DNA from: Variovorax davisae
Lineage (GTDB): Bacteria > Pseudomonadota > Gammaproteobacteria > Burkholderiales > Burkholderiaceae_C
Reading direction: 5' to 3'
NCBI RefSeq assembly: GCF_030316845.1
Contig: NZ_JASZYS010000005.1
Location: 62,001-126,000 of the forward strand
Length of the DNA: 64,000 nucleotides
The notes beneath the pieces are model-generated. The model made no database searches. It saw only the letters and a list, made by a program, of their open reading frames with translations, and had not been told where the DNA came from. Both the position numbers and the translations under genes were made by a program. Numbering within the stretch: position 1 is the first letter of the stretch; each line of letters opens with the position of its first letter. Positions 61,224 to 64,000 of this stretch are shown piece after piece.

Positions 61224-61580
61224 TCAGGGGAGGCGGCGGATGGCGTCGACGTCGATCTCGGGCGAGGTCATGAAGTCCTTCTCGATTTCACCGACGATCT
61301 CGACGCGGGTCTTCTCGTCGATGGGCTCGCGCGGGAAGATCTTGTCGTCGATCTCGACCCGGACGGCGGATGTGCCATCGGAAAACTCGTACTTCTCGTG
61401 GCCGAGCTTCTTCAGCAGCACGCCCTGCAGCATCACCTGCTGGTCGTTCTTGCCGTTCTTGAGCACTTCGGCGACGGTCGTCAGGCGGATGCCCGAGGGG
61501 CCCGTGTACTGGGCGCTGGCCACGCCCGCGGTGGCGCAGAAGGCCAGGGCCGCGAGCAGGGTGATCGACGAAGACTTCAT
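61224..61580 (-). CDS. YgiW/YdeI-type (BOF) periplasmic stress protein
   Basis: This 118-residue exported protein has a signal peptide (about 1-23, ending ASAQY) and a bacterial OB fold of the YgiW/YdeI kind: VAEVLKNGKNDQQVMLQGVL, then YEFSDGTSAVRVEID and VEIVGEIEKDF (quoted in part). Relatives support envelope or oxidative stress tolerance. GGGAG precedes the ATG at 61580; a longer in-frame start would run through the purU end. It sits between purU (20 bases) and lrgA. Confidence 0.86.
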   Translation of the reverse strand: MKSSSITLLAALAFCATAGVASAQYTGPSGIRLTTVAEVLKNGKNDQQVMLQGVLLKKLGHEKYEFSDGTSAVRVEIDDKIFPREPIDEKTRVEIVGEIEKDFMTSPEIDVDAIRRLP

Positions 61581-61600
61581 TTTTCTGCTCCCTTGTCGCC

Positions 61601-62446
61601 TCATTTGAACACCACGGTCCGGTGGCCGTTGAGCAAGACCCGGTGCTCGCTGTGCCATTTGACGGCGCGCGCCAGCACCTGGCTCTCGGTGTCGCGGCCG
61701 CGGGCGGTCAGGGCCTCGACCGTGTCGGTGTGGTCGGCGCGCTCCACGTCCTGCTCGATGATCGGACCCTCGTCGAGGTCGGCCGTCACGTAGTGGGCGG
61801 TGGCGCCGATCAGCTTCACGCCGCGGTCATGGGCCTGGTAGTAGGGCTTGGCGCCCTTGAAGCTCGGCAGGAAGGAATGGTGGATGTTGATCGCCCGGCC
61901 GGCCAGCTTGCCGCACAGGTCGTTGCTGAGGATCTGCATGTAGCGCGCCAGCACCACCAGGTCGGCGCCTTCGGCCTCGATGATCTCGAGTTGCCTGGCC
62001 TCGCCCTGCGCCTTGGTCGCGGTGGTCACCGGGATGTGGTGGAAGGGCACGTTGTAGCTCGCCGCCAGCTGGTAGAAGTCGCGGTGGTTCGAGATGATGG
62101 CGCGGACGTCGATCGACAGCAGGCCGCTTTTCCAGCGGAACAGAAGGTCGTTCAGGCAGTGGCCTTCCTTGCTGACCAGGATCACGGTCTTCATCGGCTC
62201 GGCGGCGGCATGCAGCTTCCAGCGCATGCCGAAGTCGGCCGCGAGGGCGGCGATCTGCCCGCGCAGGACGTCTTCCCCGTGCTCGCAGGCGAAGCGCACC
62301 CGCATGAAGAACAGGCCGGTGCCGTGGTCGTTGTACTGCGCCGCTTCTTCGATGTTGCCGCCGCGCTCGAGCAGGAAGCCGGAGACGGCGTGCACGATGC
62401 CCGTGCGGTCGGGGCAGGAGAGGGTGAGGATGTACGCGGGGTTCAT
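61601..62446 (-). CDS. purU: Formyltetrahydrofolate deformylase
   Basis: This 281-residue enzyme has an N-terminal ACT domain (LTLSCPDRTGIVHAVSGFLL, residues about 6-25) and a C-terminal formyl-transferase-like domain with the catalytic Asn-His-Asp set in INIHHSFLPSF and TADLDEGPIIEQD. It hydrolyses 10-formyl-THF to formate and THF, so it links one-carbon metabolism to the formate dehydrogenase cluster in this window. The ATG at 62446 fits the family; an alternative at 62458 adds four residues. It leads a four-gene unit with BOF and lrgAB. Confidence 0.94.
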   Translation of the reverse strand: MNPAYILTLSCPDRTGIVHAVSGFLLERGGNIEEAAQYNDHGTGLFFMRVRFACEHGEDVLRGQIAALAADFGMRWKLHAAAEPMKTVILVSKEGHCLNDLLFRWKSGLLSIDVRAIISNHRDFYQLAASYNVPFHHIPVTTATKAQGEARQLEIIEAEGADLVVLARYMQILSNDLCGKLAGRAINIHHSFLPSFKGAKPYYQAHDRGVKLIGATAHYVTADLDEGPIIEQDVERADHTDTVEALTARGRDTESQVLARAVKWHSEHRVLLNGHRTVVFK

Positions 62447-62539
62447 AAGGCCGCACATTGTCGCAGGGCCTGCCGCGGGCCGCGGCTGGTGCCAAAATGC
62501 CCCATTCCTCGACCACCCGAACTCAGCAGGAGTGACTTC

Positions 62540-63874
62540 ATGGCCTTCAACGACTTCAACATGGACAACCAGTGGTTGCCCTTCACGCCCAACCGCTCGT
62601 TCAAGAAGGACCCGCGGGTGTTCGTCGCGGCCGACGGCATGGAGTTCACCACCCATGACGGCCGCAAGGTGGTCGACGGGATCTCGTCGCTGTGGTGCGT
62701 GGGCGCGGGCCACAACCGCAAGCCGATCAACGAGGCGATCAAGAAGCAGCTCGACACCCTCGACTACGCGACCGCCTTCCAGGTCAGCAACGACAAGGCC
62801 TTCAAGGCGGCGGAGATGATCGCGGCGATGGCGCCCGGCGACCTCAACAAGGTGCTGTTCTGCAATTCGGGCAGCGAAGCCGCCGACACCTCGATGAAGG
62901 TCGCGCTGGCCTACCACCGGGCCCGCGGCGAAGGCCACCGCAACCTGTTCATCGGCCGCGAGAAGGGCTACCACGGCGTCGGCTTCGGCGGCATGTCGGT
63001 CGGCGGCATCCCCGGCAACCGCAAGGTGTTCGGCTCGGCCTTCCTGCCGCGCGTGGACCACATGCGCTTCATCCACGACCCGGTCAACCACGCCTACATC
63101 CACAACCAGGAGCCGGTCTGGGCCGACGACCCGCTGGCCGACCTCGAGCAGCGCATCCTGCCGCTGCACGACCCAAGCAACGTGGCGGCGATCATCGTCG
63201 AGCCCATCGCCGGCTCGGCCGGCTGGTACGTGCCGCCCAAGGGCTACCTGCAGAAGCTGCGCGAGATCTGTGACAAGCACGGCATCCTGCTGATCTTCGA
63301 CGAGGTCATCACCGGCTTCGGCCGCATGGGCACCAACTTCGCCTCCGACTTCTACGGCGTGGTGCCCGACATGCTGAACTTCGCCAAGTGCGTGACCAAC
63401 GGCGTGATCCCGCTCGGCGGCGTGATCTGCCGCGACAAGCTCTACGACGAGATGATGAAGACCTCGGCGCCCGAGCACGTGGTGGAGTTCTTCCACGGCT
63501 ACACCTACTCCGGCCATCCCGTGGCCTGCGCGGCGGCGATCGCCACGCTGGACCTGTTCAAGCAGGAGCAGCTGTTTGCGCGGGCCGGCGAGATGGGCAA
63601 GCTGCTTGGCGACGCCTTCCACAGCACCTTCAAGGGCCTGCCGAACGTCGTCGGCATCCGCAGCCTGGGCCTGGCGGCCGCGGTCGAGCTGGCGCCGATC
63701 GCCGGCGCGCCGGGCAAGCGCGCCTACGAGGTCTTCCTGGACTGCTTCCACAAGGGCGCGCTGGTGCGCCCGGCGGGCGACGTGCTGGTGATCGCGCCGC
63801 CCTACATCGTCGAGAAGTCCCACATCGACACGCTGGTCAACACGCTGGCCGACGCGATCAAGGCGAAGGCCTGA
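62540..63874 (+). CDS. Omega-aminotransferase, beta-alanine--pyruvate type
   Basis: This 444-residue class III PLP aminotransferase has CNSGSEAADTSMKVALAYHR near residue 110, the HGVGFGGMSVGG segment, VEPIAGSAGWYVPPKGYL near 215, and the PLP Lys in NFAKCVTNGVIPLGG near 280. The overall pattern is that of beta-alanine:pyruvate or putrescine-type omega-transaminases. The precise amine donor cannot be fixed. AGCAGGAG lies eight bases before the ATG. It is divergent from purU, with 93 bases between starts. Confidence 0.92.
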   Translation: MAFNDFNMDNQWLPFTPNRSFKKDPRVFVAADGMEFTTHDGRKVVDGISSLWCVGAGHNRKPINEAIKKQLDTLDYATAFQVSNDKAFKAAEMIAAMAPGDLNKVLFCNSGSEAADTSMKVALAYHRARGEGHRNLFIGREKGYHGVGFGGMSVGGIPGNRKVFGSAFLPRVDHMRFIHDPVNHAYIHNQEPVWADDPLADLEQRILPLHDPSNVAAIIVEPIAGSAGWYVPPKGYLQKLREICDKHGILLIFDEVITGFGRMGTNFASDFYGVVPDMLNFAKCVTNGVIPLGGVICRDKLYDEMMKTSAPEHVVEFFHGYTYSGHPVACAAAIATLDLFKQEQLFARAGEMGKLLGDAFHSTFKGLPNVVGIRSLGLAAAVELAPIAGAPGKRAYEVFLDCFHKGALVRPAGDVLVIAPPYIVEKSHIDTLVNTLADAIKAKA

Positions 63875-63884
63875 GCCGGGCGGC

Positions 63885-64000
63885 TCAGCCGGCCGGCCGG
63901 GGCGGCGGCTTGACGCCGGCGCAGTAGTCCTTCTCGGGCAGGGCCGGCGTCGGCCAGACGGCGTCGAAGGCGCGGTCGGCCTCGTCGGGCGCCCCGGCCC
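63885..64000 (-). CDS. C-terminal end of an unidentified protein, cut by window edge
   Basis: A minus-strand frame is open from the window edge to a TGA at 63885-63887, giving a 38-residue tail that ends DYCAGVKPPPRPAG. It is preceded by ADRAFDAVWPTPALPEKDY. No family is recognised from this piece. The frame has GC-rich third positions and a natural spacing of 10 bases from the convergent aminotransferase stop, so it is probably real. Confidence 0.5.
   Translation of the reverse strand, partial: AGAPDEADRAFDAVWPTPALPEKDYCAGVKPPPRPAG

Overview
The window is about 64 kb of very GC-rich chromosomal DNA (roughly 70% by eye) with dense, mostly short-spaced genes. The gene set and protein style point to a betaproteobacterium of the order Burkholderiales, family Comamonadaceae, most like Variovorax. 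The pointers are LigAB-type ring cleavage, the DUF3305/DUF3306 formate dehydrogenase cluster, pilT/pilU beside yggS, rsmI-yraN-SIS-BON order, a DUF2242 lipoprotein, and an intergenic GC repeat of a kind I associate with Comamonadaceae. This assignment is inference. I see no prophage, transposase, integrase, CRISPR array, rRNA or plasmid functions. No gene-free stretch exceeds 300 bases; the longest are 32330-32568 and 36866-37063 (divergent promoter space, nothing else recognised).

Layout. 1-2481: tail of pdeM, a LysR regulator and a two-subunit extradiol dioxygenase (ligA-ligB) with a perfect FNR-type box in front. 2478-4565: lemA/TPM-domain envelope operon. 4611-8069: small metabolic and unknown genes, an alpha/beta hydrolase, and a membrane-anchored cytochrome c with a clear terminator. 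8170-14803: a complete tripartite RND efflux pump with a divergent TetR repressor and an AcrR-like operator. 14841-14956: a tRNA-Arg(CCG) with terminator. 14972-16069: a membrane adenylate/guanylate cyclase. 16198-25846: a ten-gene periplasmic formate dehydrogenase cluster with chaperone, polyferredoxin, Tat peptide, alpha/beta/gamma subunits and two small exported proteins. 25943-33297: mixed small exported proteins, a thiol dioxygenase, a three-gene cassette (unknown protein, PhoD-like phosphodiesterase, class 3 lipase), cytochrome c, HdeA-like protein, GNAT and GST. 33328-37846: rsmI, yraN, diaA-like, patatin and a dolP-like BON lipoprotein. 37857-44222: a 3-hydroxyisobutyrate-dehydrogenase-type reductase, pilU, pilT, yggS, tautomerase, SDR, LysR and an Lrp regulator. 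44314-49249: putA, gdhA and a P-loop kinase. 49415-51807: DUF2242 lipoprotein, lone response regulator and arginase. 51878-58860: substrate-binding protein, TetR, acyl-CoA synthetase and a single-chain biotin-dependent carboxylase. 58905-64000: SGNH hydrolase, small exported protein, a purU-BOF-lrgA-lrgB operon, an omega-aminotransferase and a cut-off reading frame.

How the genes work together. The efflux genes form one regulated unit. The formate dehydrogenase genes have many 4-8 bp overlaps and should be translated together to build a periplasmic, quinone-linked enzyme. PutA plus glutamate dehydrogenase gives proline to glutamate to 2-oxoglutarate, probably under the divergent Lrp-type regulator. 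The acyl-CoA synthetase and single-chain carboxylase look like consecutive steps of one acid-activation and carboxylation route whose substrate is unknown. The least explained unit is the signal-peptide-free lipase/phosphodiesterase/unknown-protein cassette at 27170-30374.
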